Below, piece by piece: positions 46,634-54,939 of a stretch of DNA of 64,000 nucleotides. The position numbers and the translations under genes are program-made. How positions within the stretch are numbered: the stretch's first letter is position 1; every line of letters begins with the position of its first letter. The notes beneath the pieces are model-generated. The model did not search any database, was not told the DNA's origin, and worked only from the letters and a program-made list of their open reading frames with translations. This DNA comes from a virus, in the IMG/VR virus record IMGVR_UViG_3300020392_000011, positions 1 to 64,000 of that record. The stretch is one strand, 5' to 3'.

Positions 46634-47089
46634 ATGGTAAGAACTAACTTGAACGTACCTCGTTCACTATTCGTAGGATTCGAAGGTTTATTCGATGAAC
46701 TAGAAAGAATCCACACTTCAGCTCGATCCGGTTCGGATAATTATCCACCTCACAATATTGTGAAGATCGATGATGAGAAATTCTTAATTGAGATGGCAAT
46801 TGCCGGATTCACAAAAGAAGAAATCGCACTAGAAGTAAAAGATGGAATTCTAAAGATTACGGGTAACCGTGAATCTGATGATAGGGAATATGCGTGGAAA
46901 GGTATTTCATCCCGCAAATTTGAGAAGAGCTTCCGTCTCTCAGAATTTGTCGTAATAGATGGTGCCGACTTAGAGAATGGAATACTCGTGGTGTATGCCA
47001 GAGTTGAACTTCCAGAAGAGAGGCGTCCTAGGAAGATCGAAATAGGGTCTGCTGGGGCATCAAAGAAAAAATCTTTTTTGAAAGGCTAG
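46634..47089 (+). CDS. hsp20: Small heat shock protein Hsp20
   Basis: 151 residues. Alpha-crystallin domain in the middle: NIVKIDDEKFLIEMAIAGFT, KEEIALEVKDGILKITGNRE, KFEKSFRLSEFV and the C-terminal I-x-I-like RPRKIEIG. ATP-independent holdase; related genes are common in marine T4-like phages. With a late promoter it is probably made with virion proteins and may aid assembly. Very strong ribosome site (AGGAGGAAAG). Confidence 0.92.
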   Translation: MVRTNLNVPRSLFVGFEGLFDELERIHTSARSGSDNYPPHNIVKIDDEKFLIEMAIAGFTKEEIALEVKDGILKITGNRESDDREYAWKGISSRKFEKSFRLSEFVVIDGADLENGILVVYARVELPEERRPRKIEIGSAGASKKKSFLKG

Positions 47090-47141
47090 TATCAGCGAAC
47101 ACTCAGTAGATTAGTATAAACTTTTTTACTGGAGAACAGCT

Positions 47142-47282
47142 ATGAAACATATTATATTGTTTATGAATAAGTATGAAGATTTAGCAGAGACCCTTGGTGG
47201 ATTAATTATAATGGCATTGACGGCAGGAGCAATTTTAGGATTAGCACCAATGTTAATGTGGTTAGAAATCAATTCCAGGTAA
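47142..47282 (+). CDS. Small membrane protein, 46 aa
   Basis: ATG 47142 after ACTGGAGAACAGCT. One long hydrophobic stretch (GGLIIMALTAGAILGLAPML) predicts a single membrane helix with a charged N-terminal segment. It shares the late unit with hsp20 and is followed by a strong terminator. A holin-like role is possible but not supported by a family match. Confidence 0.65.
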   Translation: MKHIILFMNKYEDLAETLGGLIIMALTAGAILGLAPMLMWLEINSR

Positions 47283-47297
47283 CTCTACTATTCATGC

Positions 47298-47326
47298 GGG
47301 GGTAAGAAATTACCCCCATTTTTTTG
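47298..47326 (+). terminator. Rho-independent terminator ending the hsp20 unit
   Basis: GGGGGTAA (47298-47305) pairs with TTACCCCC (47310-47317) around GAAA, followed by ATTTTTTTG. Confidence 0.92.
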
Positions 47327-47336
47327 CATAAAACAC

Positions 47337-47364
47337 TGTACATTTTAGTTGAACCTGGTATAAT
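47337..47364 (+). promoter_or_regulatory. Middle/early-class promoter
   Basis: TGTACA 47337-47342, spacer 16 bases (one shorter than usual) ending ACCTGG, TATAAT 47359-47364. TGCA lies 8 bases upstream of the -35 as in the palindrome modules, but here the upstream element is the terminator stem rather than AACATGCATGTT. Confidence 0.82.
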
Positions 47365-47370
47365 AGTCTA

Positions 47371-47458
47371 TAGGAATCGAGGAAAAGCTGTAGATGGATG
47401 GTTGATGTGAAGCTTTATCGAAACTCCTGGTTATAACTGATTTAAAATCAATTAAGAC
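47371..47458 (+). other. Structured non-coding leader
   Basis: About 90 bases between a promoter and the GTG of the next gene carry no reading frame. AAAGCT (47384-47389) can pair with AGCTTT (47411-47416), extended by CGA (47378-47380) with TCG (47418-47420), and TGATT (47438-47442) with AATCA (47446-47450). A regulatory leader or small RNA is possible; no known family recognised. Confidence 0.4.
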
Positions 47459-47677
47459 GTGAAATATTGTGTTGAGGTTATAACAGAAGGAAACAATGAA
47501 GTATCTGAAATTCTTGGAGTGAGTTGGGACGATATGGAAAACGAGATTCTTTATGGTGGCTGCTATCCACCTAAAAAAATTCAGGTAAGGCCTGACCTAG
47601 AAGGACACGCTGTAGAAAATGGGATTCCCAGAATTGAAACACAAAAAACTCCACTTAACACTGTACATTATGACTGA
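47459..47677 (+). CDS. Small unknown protein, 72 aa (GTG start)
   Basis: The frame opens after TAA at 47453, and GTG 47459 is the first usable start. The ribosome site is weak, so its translation may depend on the structured leader. The acidic product starts MKYCVEVITEGNNEVSEILG and contains a Tyr-Gly-Gly-Cys-Tyr-Pro-Pro turn. The last codons overlap the -35 of the gp43 promoter. Not recognised. Confidence 0.55.
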   Translation: MKYCVEVITEGNNEVSEILGVSWDDMENEILYGGCYPPKKIQVRPDLEGHAVENGIPRIETQKTPLNTVHYD

Positions 47678-47690
47678 ACTATGGTATAAT
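47662..47690 (+). promoter_or_regulatory. Middle/early-class promoter for gp43
   Basis: TGTACA 47662-47667, 17-base spacer containing ACTGAA and ending TATGG, TATAAT 47685-47690; gp43 begins 26 bases later. Confidence 0.85.
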
Positions 47691-47716
47691 AGATACTATT
47701 ACAAGGTGACACTTAT

Positions 47717-50239
47717 ATGATGAAATTTTACACAAATGTATCGCGATATGGAAACATGTTGCTATATCGTGGTTATGAGAATGGAAAAAAAATCCAACAA
47801 AAAGTAAAATACGCACCTACACTTTATGTATCAACGAATCGACCTACTAATTGGAAAGCCTTAGACGGAACTCCAGTTGGTGAAGTTAATTTTGATTCTA
47901 TGCGTGAAGCTAATGAATGGGTATCGCGTAACAAACATGTAGCTGGTAGAGATATCTTTGGTAACACTCGTTACATATCAGCATTTATTAACGAACAATT
48001 TCCTGGACATATTGAGTTTAATCGTAACTTAATTAATGTAACTACAATCGATATCGAGGTTCAATCTGATGATGGTTTTCCAGAGCCAGAGCGTGCCGAT
48101 AATGTAATTACAGCTATTACAATTAAAAATAATATTGACAACACATACTATGTCTGGGGCCTAGGCAGTTACGATACTGAAAAATCGCTAATGAAAACAC
48201 ACAGAGTTGTGTATAAAAAGTTTGATACAGAAGCAAACTTACTTATTGATTTTGTAACTCATTGGTCACAACCTTCACAATGTCCAGATGTAATTACTGG
48301 TTGGAACACAAGGTTCTTCGATATACCATACTTAATTAATCGTATATCTAAACTAATTGGTGAAGTATATGCTAAAAGATTATCGCCATGGGGAATGGTC
48401 GAACGAAGAGAAATAACCAAACAGGGTAGAACACAAGTTGCCTATGAATTAAAAGGTATTTCTATGATGGATTATATGGAACTATTCATTAAGTTTGGTT
48501 ACTCATACGGTGCACAAGAATCATACAGATTAGATCATATTGCCAATGTTGTTCTTGGTGAGAAAAAGTTATCTTACGAAGAGCATGGTAGTTTATTCTC
48601 ACTTTATAAAAACGACTTCCAAAAGTTTATTGATTATAATATTAAAGACGTAGAGTTAGTTGATAGACTAGAAGATAAAATGGGATTAATTACTTTGGCC
48701 ATGACTATCGCTTATAAAGGCGGTGTCAATTACCAAGACACTTTTGGTACTACTGCAATCTGGGATACTATTATTTACCGTAAGTTGCACGAAAATAAAA
48801 TCGTAGTACCATTCTCAGAAGATAAAACCAAATCCAGTTATCCTGGCGGATATGTAAAAGATCCACATGTCGGGATACATGATAATGTGGTCAGCTTCGA
48901 CCTCAACTCGCTATATCCGTCTATTATTATGCAATATAATATGTCACCTGAAACGATTGCGGAAGGCGAAGTCACCAAAGTTGATATCGAAGCTGTACTC
49001 ACACATTCACAAAAACTCGACAATAAAGGCAAAGCACTTGCCGCCAACGGCCAATACTTTAATACAAATAAAGTTGGTATTGTTCCAATGATTATTGACG
49101 AGATGTATAACGAAAGAGTTGGTATAAAACAACAAATGATTACCGCTCAAAAAGCTAAAGAAAAGGTAGATAAAAATGATAAACAAGAACTATATAAAAT
49201 TGAAAGAGATATATCAATCGCTGAGAATAGACAAATGGCCATTAAGATTCTTCTTAACTCTCTTTATGGCGCTATGGGCAACAAATACTTTCGTTTCTTC
49301 GACCAACGAATTGCAGAAGCCATTACTCTTACCGGACAGCTTACTATACGATGGGCCGAATATGCACTCAATGCCCATCTCAACAAAGCATTGCGACATA
49401 ATAATACATACAAAGACTTCGTACTGGCCATCGACACTGACAGTTTGTATGTTTGCCTAGATGATATTGTTAAAGCTATTAAACCAGATAACCCTATTGA
49501 TTTTTTAGATAAAGTCTGTGAGAAAGATTTAGAGCCAGTATTATCTAAATCATATGACCAATTATACAATATTCTTGGCGGTATAGATAATAGGATGGTT
49601 ATGAAACGAGAAGCTATTGCGGATCGTGGTCTCTGGACAGCTAAGAAAAGATATATTCTAAATGTACACGATAACGAAGGCGTAAGATATAAAACACCTA
49701 AACTAAAAATTATGGGTATTGAAGCTATTAAATCTTCGACACCAGAGCCATGTCGTGATGCACTAAAAGAAATATTTAAAGTTATTATTTCTGGCTCAGA
49801 AGCAGAAACACAAAAAGCTATTAATCAATTTAAAGAACACTTTAATACTTTACCTCCACATAAGATTGCATTCCCACGAGGTATATCAAAAGTAAGTACA
49901 TTTAAAGGCACTGATGGTATCTATAAAAAAGGTACACCAATACATGTACGAGGTGCATTATTGTATAATAGCCAAATAAATGACTTATCATTAAATAAAA
50001 AGTACACAAAAATACAAAATGGCGAAAAGATTAAATTCGTCTATTTGAAAAAACCTAATCGTATACATGAAAATGTAATTGCATTCCCTGATTACTTACC
50101 AGAAGAATTTAACTTACATAAGTATATTGATTATGACTTACAGTTCCAAAAAACATTTCTGGATCCTATCGATCCGATACTATCAGCAGTAGGCTGGTCA
50201 TCGGAAGAGATATCTACCCTGGAGGATTTCTTTGGATAA
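47717..50239 (+). CDS. gp43: DNA polymerase gp43 (family B)
   Basis: 840 residues, near the T4 length of 898. Exonuclease motifs [21 protein letters not shown] and [10 protein letters not shown]; polymerase motifs [26 protein letters not shown] and IDTDSLYV; C-terminal [11 protein letters not shown]. Replicative polymerase working with gp45/44/62 and gp41. No intein or intron is seen. Start at ATGATG 47717 after CAAGGTGACACTT. Confidence 0.97.
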   Translation: MMKFYTNVSRYGNMLLYRGYENGKKIQQKVKYAPTLYVSTNRPTNWKALDGTPVGEVNFDSMREANEWVSRNKHVAGRDIFGNTRYISAFINEQFPGHIEFNRNLINVTTIDIEVQSDDGFPEPERADNVITAITIKNNIDNTYYVWGLGSYDTEKSLMKTHRVVYKKFDTEANLLIDFVTHWSQPSQCPDVITGWNTRFFDIPYLINRISKLIGEVYAKRLSPWGMVERREITKQGRTQVAYELKGISMMDYMELFIKFGYSYGAQESYRLDHIANVVLGEKKLSYEEHGSLFSLYKNDFQKFIDYNIKDVELVDRLEDKMGLITLAMTIAYKGGVNYQDTFGTTAIWDTIIYRKLHENKIVVPFSEDKTKSSYPGGYVKDPHVGIHDNVVSFDLNSLYPSIIMQYNMSPETIAEGEVTKVDIEAVLTHSQKLDNKGKALAANGQYFNTNKVGIVPMIIDEMYNERVGIKQQMITAQKAKEKVDKNDKQELYKIERDISIAENRQMAIKILLNSLYGAMGNKYFRFFDQRIAEAITLTGQLTIRWAEYALNAHLNKALRHNNTYKDFVLAIDTDSLYVCLDDIVKAIKPDNPIDFLDKVCEKDLEPVLSKSYDQLYNILGGIDNRMVMKREAIADRGLWTAKKRYILNVHDNEGVRYKTPKLKIMGIEAIKSSTPEPCRDALKEIFKVIISGSEAETQKAINQFKEHFNTLPPHKIAFPRGISKVSTFKGTDGIYKKGTPIHVRGALLYNSQINDLSLNKKYTKIQNGEKIKFVYLKKPNRIHENVIAFPDYLPEEFNLHKYIDYDLQFQKTFLDPIDPILSAVGWSSEEISTLEDFFG

Positions 50240-50243
50240 ACAC

Positions 50244-50272
50244 TGTACATTTAAACTTGAATATGGTATAAT
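50244..50272 (+). promoter_or_regulatory. Middle/early-class promoter
   Basis: TGTACA 50244-50249, 17-base spacer with ACTTGAA ending TATGG, TATAAT 50267-50272, directly after the gp43 stop. Leads into the gene run 50294-52832. Confidence 0.85.
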
Positions 50273-50293
50273 AGTACCTACGGAGAAACAAAA

Positions 50294-50584
50294 ATGAAAT
50301 TAGTAAGATTAGTGTCCGGCGAAGAAATTGTCGGAGATGTAGTAGAAAATAAAGATGGTAGTTATACTATCAGCAATGCATTTAATTTATTGCCAGGCGG
50401 TGAAGGTAAAATACAATTCATTCCATTTATGGCATACACAGAAGCACATGCTGGTGTAACACTTAAAGCTGAACATGTTTTATTTGCAGTTAAACCAATT
50501 GCACAATTAGTAGAACAAATCAGTAATATAAAAAGACAATTAGATAGCGGAATTGTAGTACCAGAACAGAAGATAGTAACATGA
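50294..50584 (+). CDS. LSm/Hfq-like small protein, 96 aa
   Basis: N-terminal MKLVRLVSGEEIVGDVVENK and NAFNLLPGGEGKIQFIPFM form the small beta-barrel pattern seen in marine T4-like phages and compared with LSm folds; a short helical tail follows (LVEQISNIKRQLD). Could bind RNA. Possible distant paralogue of the protein at 34647. Overlaps the next gene by 4 bases. Confidence 0.7.
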   Translation: MKLVRLVSGEEIVGDVVENKDGSYTISNAFNLLPGGEGKIQFIPFMAYTEAHAGVTLKAEHVLFAVKPIAQLVEQISNIKRQLDSGIVVPEQKIVT

Positions 50585-50982
50585 GTATAGATTGGGTAGA
50601 AGATATCCATAAGATGCAAACAAAATATAAGACTCGTGAATGGGTTGAAAATAATCCAGACAAGTTAAGAGCCTTTTTAGAGTTTAGAATAGACTTCCTA
50701 AGGGAAGAACTAGATGAAACAGAAGCTGCATTATGTAATATGGATTCAGAAGAAATCGTTGATGGTCTTATAGATCTATGCGTTGTTGCAATTGGAACAC
50801 TCGATGCATTTGACATCGATCCATATACAGCATGGGACGAAGTACTTAAAGCAAATATGAAAAAAGAAGTTGGCAAAAAATCAACAAGGCCTAATCCATT
50901 AGGTGTACCTGATTTAGTAAAGCCAGATGACTGGGAGGCTCCATCACACAAAGGTAATTATGGTAAGTTTGACAATATTTGA
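50581..50982 (+). CDS. All-alpha NTP pyrophosphohydrolase (MazG/PRA-PH-like)
   Basis: 133 residues. Metal-binding helices EFRIDFLREELDETEAAL (E-E-x-x-E) and EEIVDGLIDLCVVAIGTL (E-x-x-D) are the marks of the all-alpha NTP-PPase superfamily, which includes MazG, HisE and T4 gp56 dCTPase. The C-terminal RPNPLGVPDLVKPDDWEAP is typical of the marine phage version. It might clear dCTP/dUTP, but specificity cannot be read. The neighbouring nucleotide genes support a pool-shaping role. Confidence 0.82.
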   Translation: MSIDWVEDIHKMQTKYKTREWVENNPDKLRAFLEFRIDFLREELDETEAALCNMDSEEIVDGLIDLCVVAIGTLDAFDIDPYTAWDEVLKANMKKEVGKKSTRPNPLGVPDLVKPDDWEAPSHKGNYGKFDNI

Positions 50983-51877
50983 TTCGATATACGATAACAA
51001 AACAGAAAAGCGTATGGATTATACTTCATTCGATGAGTTTGAAAAAGTATTATATAGCTTATCTAAATCTAAAAAATATCCAAACAAAAAAGATGCACCA
51101 CTTATATCTCCAGCTACATACGTAGCAGATACAACCAGAGCAAACGCACATGTCGTTAACTGGGCATCATGGGCAGCAATTGATGTCGATGATTATGAAG
51201 GCGATATAAAAGATATTGAAGCAAAGTATTCTAAATACAAATATGTTTGTTACTCTACAGCATCATCAACCAAAGAAAATCCAAAGTTTCGTTTAGTATT
51301 TCCACTTACAAAAGAAGTAGAAGCTGGTAATATTAAACATTTTTGGTTTGCTTTAAATAAAGAAATAGGCGATATTGGCGATGCACAAACAAAAGATTTA
51401 TCTCGTATGTATTATATTCCAGCTAAATATAAGAAAGCATTTAACTTTATTTTTTCACATGATGGTGCAATAATAGATCCAGATGCTCTAATGGAAAAAC
51501 ATAAGTATGTAGTACCAAACGAATCTTTCTTTGACAAATTACCAGAAGCAATTAAGAAAGGTTTAATCGAACATCGTAAAGGTCAATTAAATAATAAAAA
51601 CTATACTTGGACAGGCTATGCAGATTGTCCATTTATGAATAAAACACAAGTTGAAGAATATAAAGCAATTCAAGGTTCAGGCTGGTATGCTAAAATGTAT
51701 CAGATTATGGTATCTACAGCTGGTAATGCAATGTCCAGAGGCTATCCAATTACTGCAAAAGAAATAGAATATCTTTGTAGAGATTTAGATAACGATACTG
51801 GTGGCTGGTATCACAAACGTGATTTTGCTAGAGAGGCCGAACGAGCTATTGAATTTGTATTTAGGAATAACTTGTAG
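50960..51877 (+). CDS. Primase-like (AEP/RepB-type) replication protein, 305 aa
   Basis: Start taken at ATG 50960 (AAAGGTAATT upstream), overlapping the previous gene. The order WAAIDVDDYEGD (D-x-D), then CYSTASSTKENPKFRLVFPL, then KDLSRMYYIPAKY resembles the catalytic core of archaeo-eukaryotic primase-like proteins used by plasmids and phages. The C-terminal YPITAKEIEYLCRDLDND is a primase-C-terminal-type helical tail. A gp61-type primase was not found in the window. Similarity is by pattern only. Confidence 0.6.
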   Translation: MVSLTIFDSIYDNKTEKRMDYTSFDEFEKVLYSLSKSKKYPNKKDAPLISPATYVADTTRANAHVVNWASWAAIDVDDYEGDIKDIEAKYSKYKYVCYSTASSTKENPKFRLVFPLTKEVEAGNIKHFWFALNKEIGDIGDAQTKDLSRMYYIPAKYKKAFNFIFSHDGAIIDPDALMEKHKYVVPNESFFDKLPEAIKKGLIEHRKGQLNNKNYTWTGYADCPFMNKTQVEEYKAIQGSGWYAKMYQIMVSTAGNAMSRGYPITAKEIEYLCRDLDNDTGGWYHKRDFAREAERAIEFVFRNNL

Positions 51878-51885
51878 GAGATAAT

Positions 51886-52401
51886 ATGGAAAAATGGTTT
51901 TATGATAATGTATTAAAGATAGCTATGATAATTAGTATGCCTTTAATGTTAGCGTTTTTAACTCAAGAGATGAAAGCATCGGACGCAAATATGGACAGAT
52001 ATTGCATGGCTCAGAACATTTACTTTGAAGCTGCAAATCAATCATTTGCTGGTAAATTAGCTGTAGCTCATGTTGTTATAAATAGAACAGAGGACTTGCA
52101 ATTTCCTAATGAAATTTGTGATGTAATATATCAAGCAAAAACTAAAGTTAATTGGAAAGGAAATGTAGTCCCAATTAGAAATCAATGCCAATTTAGTTGG
52201 TATTGTGATGGGTTATCTGATGAGCCAGTCGACTCAGTAACATGGATAAAATCTTTGCGTATTGCAGACCTAGTTCTAACGGGTGAATATAAAGATATCA
52301 CTGAAGGAGCTCTTTGGTATCATGCAGACTACATTTATCCATATTGGGCAGATGAATTGGAAGAAGTAACTCAAATCGATAATCATCGATTTTATAAGTA
52401 A
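51886..52401 (+). CDS. SleB-like cell wall hydrolase (endolysin candidate)
   Basis: 171 residues. N-terminal hydrophobic segment at residues ~10-27 (LKIAMIISMPLMLAFL) is a signal or anchor helix. Then the SleB hydrolase_2 domain: CMAQNIYFEAANQSFAGKLA with the catalytic-type Glu, AVAHVVINRTED, QCQFSWYCDG, GALWYHADYIYP. Acts on peptidoglycan. The N-terminal anchor suggests export by the host secretion system (SAR-like or anchored), so a holin need not deliver it. It lies in the nucleotide metabolism run, transcribed with its neighbours. Confidence 0.88.
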   Translation: MEKWFYDNVLKIAMIISMPLMLAFLTQEMKASDANMDRYCMAQNIYFEAANQSFAGKLAVAHVVINRTEDLQFPNEICDVIYQAKTKVNWKGNVVPIRNQCQFSWYCDGLSDEPVDSVTWIKSLRIADLVLTGEYKDITEGALWYHADYIYPYWADELEEVTQIDNHRFYK

Positions 52402-52409
52402 AGGAAAAT

Positions 52410-52832
52410 ATGTATAGATATAAAGTAGAAGTAACAAGAGTCGTAGATGGCGATACAGTAGATGTTGATGTTGATTTAGGTTTTGGTATGGTTTACAAAA
52501 AACAAAGAGTAAGAATGATGGGTATAGATACTCCAGAGTCTCGTACTCGTAATTTAGAAGAAAAGTTTTATGGTAAAGCATCAAAGGCTAACTTAATTAA
52601 AATATTGGATGGTAAAGATATCCAAATGGTGTCACATGATAAAGGTAAGTTTGGTAGAATACTTGGAGAGTTATTCATTGGAGATTCTAAGTATAGTATA
52701 AACCAACAACAGATTGATGAATTCCATGCTGTTCCTTATTATGGACAATCTAAAGATGATACCGAACAAGGTCATCTTTGGAACAGAGCTGCGCTAATTG
52801 AAAAAGATGGATTAATTTACGTTGCAAAATAG
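52410..52832 (+). CDS. SNase-like thermonuclease
   Basis: 140 residues. Staphylococcal nuclease fold: VTRVVDGDTVDVDVDLGFG (metal-binding Asp), RVRMMGIDTPESRTRN (Arg and Glu of the active site), GKASKANLIKIL, and GKFGRILGELFI. No signal peptide is visible, so it may be cytoplasmic and act on host nucleic acid. Ribosome site AAGGAAAAT. Confidence 0.88.
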   Translation: MYRYKVEVTRVVDGDTVDVDVDLGFGMVYKKQRVRMMGIDTPESRTRNLEEKFYGKASKANLIKILDGKDIQMVSHDKGKFGRILGELFIGDSKYSINQQQIDEFHAVPYYGQSKDDTEQGHLWNRAALIEKDGLIYVAK

Positions 52833-52843
52833 CAAAATAATCC

Positions 52844-52872
52844 TGTACATTATTAATTAAACGTGGTATAAT
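52844..52872 (+). promoter_or_regulatory. Middle/early-class promoter
   Basis: TGTACA 52844-52849, 17-base spacer ending CGTGG, TATAAT 52867-52872. Heads the run 52897-58596 of nucleotide and DNA-modification genes. Confidence 0.85.
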
Positions 52873-52896
52873 ATTACTAAATTATGGAGTATTGAT

Positions 52897-53277
52897 ATGA
52901 AAGAATCATTAAAAGTTTTACAAGAGTGTGCTGAACTACAGACAAAAAAATCTAACGATTATCAGAATCCAAATTCTAAGATAACTCAAGCAGATTATTA
53001 TCCAAATGGTATTACTACCATTCACGACATTATGCATGCAAAAATGCTAAGAATGTTGTCTGTTATGGAAGCAATGCAATCAGATGATTATAAACCAAAC
53101 TTTGAATCACTCGAAGACTCAGGTAAAGATTTAATTAATTATACATCATTTTTCGTTGCATATTGCAGACATGGCATTCCTGGCCAAGTCAAAAACAAAG
53201 ATGTATTTAATAAACCAATAAATAAAGTACCAACAGCTGGTGCTGCAATGTATAACGTCCAGGAAGAACATGAATAA
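52897..53277 (+). CDS. Nmad1-like (DUF1599-type) protein, 126 aa
   Basis: LQECAELQTKKSNDYQNPNS and GITTIHDIMHAKMLRMLSVM resemble the nucleotide modification associated domain 1 pattern (K-x-x-DY ... K-x-x-R). The C-terminus is short and neutral. It is immediately upstream of, and overlaps, the thymidylate synthase homologue, consistent with a role in base or nucleotide modification, but the biochemical function of this family is not established. Confidence 0.65.
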   Translation: MKESLKVLQECAELQTKKSNDYQNPNSKITQADYYPNGITTIHDIMHAKMLRMLSVMEAMQSDDYKPNFESLEDSGKDLINYTSFFVAYCRHGIPGQVKNKDVFNKPINKVPTAGAAMYNVQEEHE

Positions 53278-53938
53278 TACTAAAGATATAGCTAAAATAT
53301 TTGTTAATGCTCTTAATAACGAAGAGTATGTAATCGATAAAACCGGTTGTAAAACTATTGAAATTATTGGTGCATCCTTTATTGCAGATGAACCTGCAAT
53401 ATTTGGTGAACCAAACGAAGACTATATAGAAAAAGAATTAATGTGGTACGAAAGACAATCAACTAATGTTTATGATATATACGGCCATGATAATCCACCA
53501 AAGGCTTGGCAATATTCTGCAAATAAACATGGTGAAATTAATTCTAATTATGGCCACTTAATTTATTCCAAAAAGTATTTTAAGCAATACGATAAAGTAT
53601 TTAAAGAATTGCTTTCAAATCCAGACTCAAGACGTGGCTCTATGATATATCAAAGACCAAGCATTTGGCATGAGTATAAAGAAAATGGTAAAAATGATTT
53701 TATCTGCACTAATGCTGTAACATATTATATTCGCGATAATAAATTACATTGCGTAGTTCAAATGCGTTCTAACGATGTGATATTCGGTTATCGTAATGAT
53801 TTTGCTTGGCAAGAATATGTGTTAAGAAAATTACAAGAAGACTTATACTACAATGGAATACATTGCGAATTAGGTGATATCCATTGGCAAGTACAAAACT
53901 TACATGTGTACGAGAGGCACTTTGATTTAGTCAAATGA
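53270..53938 (+). CDS. Thymidylate synthase / dCMP hydroxymethylase homologue
   Basis: 222 residues from ATG 53270 (AGGAAGAAC upstream). ThyA-fold motifs: catalytic Cys146 (DFICTNAVTYYIRDN), Arg166-Ser-Asn-Asp169 (QMRSNDVIFGYRNDFAWQEY), C-terminal HWQVQNLHVYERHFD. By ungapped comparison the residue equivalent to E. coli ThyA Asn177, which reads the uracil ring, is Asp177 here; T4 dCMP hydroxymethylase also has Asp at this place. So dCMP may be the substrate, giving hydroxymethyl- or methyl-dCMP. Plain dTMP synthesis is the alternative. Confidence 0.8.
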   Translation: MNNTKDIAKIFVNALNNEEYVIDKTGCKTIEIIGASFIADEPAIFGEPNEDYIEKELMWYERQSTNVYDIYGHDNPPKAWQYSANKHGEINSNYGHLIYSKKYFKQYDKVFKELLSNPDSRRGSMIYQRPSIWHEYKENGKNDFICTNAVTYYIRDNKLHCVVQMRSNDVIFGYRNDFAWQEYVLRKLQEDLYYNGIHCELGDIHWQVQNLHVYERHFDLVK

Positions 53939-54231
53939 GTAAAATGTTTTATGGAAAATCTGATCCTTTTGTTAATGAAGATGAAAGAGGATATGCAGAT
54001 GGCTCAATTAGAATACCAATAGGCAAAGATGTTGAAGTGTTTAAAGATGAATATGATGCTGACAAAAATATCCATTTTGTTATGTTCAAGTTTTGGAATG
54101 ACATAGCCTTAAATGTTGAACATTGTTTATATAAAATAGATTGGAATACGCACCTTTTAACATCTTATATTAAGAATTCATATTTTGAATGGGAAGAGGA
54201 TTCAGTTCAGAGGTTAAGTTTTTATGGATAA
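53935..54231 (+). CDS. Unknown protein, 98 aa
   Basis: ATGA overlap with the thymidylate synthase homologue and 8-base overlap with the deaminase gene. Acidic, aromatic-rich product (starts MSKMFYGKSDPFVNEDERGY; HFVMFKFWNDIALNVEHCLY in the middle). No motif recognised. Tight coupling between two nucleotide enzymes suggests a partner or regulator. Confidence 0.65.
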   Translation: MSKMFYGKSDPFVNEDERGYADGSIRIPIGKDVEVFKDEYDADKNIHFVMFKFWNDIALNVEHCLYKIDWNTHLLTSYIKNSYFEWEEDSVQRLSFYG

Positions 54232-54676
54232 ATGGGATAAGCGATGGTTCCAAATCGCAGAGGTAATTAGTTGGTGGTCGAAAGACCCAAGCACTAAAAT
54301 AGCAGCTATAGCTGTCAAAGACAAAAGACTTATATCAACTGGGTATAATGGATTTCCTCGTGGTATTCAAGACACCGATGAACGATGGAATAATAAAGAA
54401 GAAAAATATAGAAGAGTTGTACATGCAGAAATGAATTGTATTTACAACGCAAACTATCATAACCAATCACTAAGAGGTGCAACTATGTATATTACTGGTT
54501 TACCTGTTTGTCATGAATGTGCAAAAGGTATTATTCAAGTTGGTGTAAAAAGAGTGGTTGCAAAATATGATAGTGTACCAATGAAATGGTCAAAGAGTAA
54601 TGAGATAACTGAAAATATGTTTAAAGAGGCAGGAGTAATTTATGACAAAGTTCGATCAAAAAGAAATAGAGAATAG
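54224..54676 (+). CDS. dCMP deaminase-like enzyme
   Basis: 150 residues. Zinc deaminase motifs VVHAEMNCIYNA (H-A-E) and GLPVCHECAKGI (P-x-C-x-x-C), with the N-terminal STKIAAIAVKDKRLISTGYN and GFPRGIQD typical of deoxycytidylate deaminase. Converts dCMP to dUMP, feeding dTMP synthesis and lowering dCMP. In T4 the same enzyme (cd) works beside gp42 and td. Confidence 0.92.
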   Translation: MDKWDKRWFQIAEVISWWSKDPSTKIAAIAVKDKRLISTGYNGFPRGIQDTDERWNNKEEKYRRVVHAEMNCIYNANYHNQSLRGATMYITGLPVCHECAKGIIQVGVKRVVAKYDSVPMKWSKSNEITENMFKEAGVIYDKVRSKRNRE

Positions 54677-54938
54677 TAAAAGAATATTTAAATCAGCCAC
54701 ACCAAAATATACAATTGACTGGTATTTAAAATGGATAGCATCAGCTTTTGTTTTAGTAGCAATGTCAGTTAGAGGTGTTGAGGGTATGCAAATATATGAT
54801 TTATACCTATCCATAGTGGGTATATTTTTATGGCTGATAGTATCAGTCTTATGGAAAGACAGAGCATTAATTATGCTAAACGGAGTAGGATTAATGTTTT
54901 TATTAAGAAATATAGCAGAGGCGACAGCTGGAGGATAA
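54642..54938 (+). CDS. Membrane protein, 98 aa
   Basis: Start at ATG 54642 after CAGGAGT, overlapping the deaminase gene by 35 bases. Three hydrophobic stretches (around residues 28-45, 52-70 and 76-90) predict a small multi-pass membrane protein. Not recognised. It is not obviously part of nucleotide metabolism despite its position. Confidence 0.7.
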   Translation: MTKFDQKEIENSKRIFKSATPKYTIDWYLKWIASAFVLVAMSVRGVEGMQIYDLYLSIVGIFLWLIVSVLWKDRALIMLNGVGLMFLLRNIAEATAGG

Positions 54939-54939
54939 T

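Noticed and set aside
47142-47282. Holin call for the 46-residue membrane protein
   Set aside because: Single helix and late context are compatible, but no lysin is adjacent and no family features were seen.
47366-47458. tRNA-like or riboswitch identity for the 47.4 kb leader
   Set aside because: The pairing does not form a cloverleaf, and I could not match any riboswitch core known to me; kept only as a structured leader.
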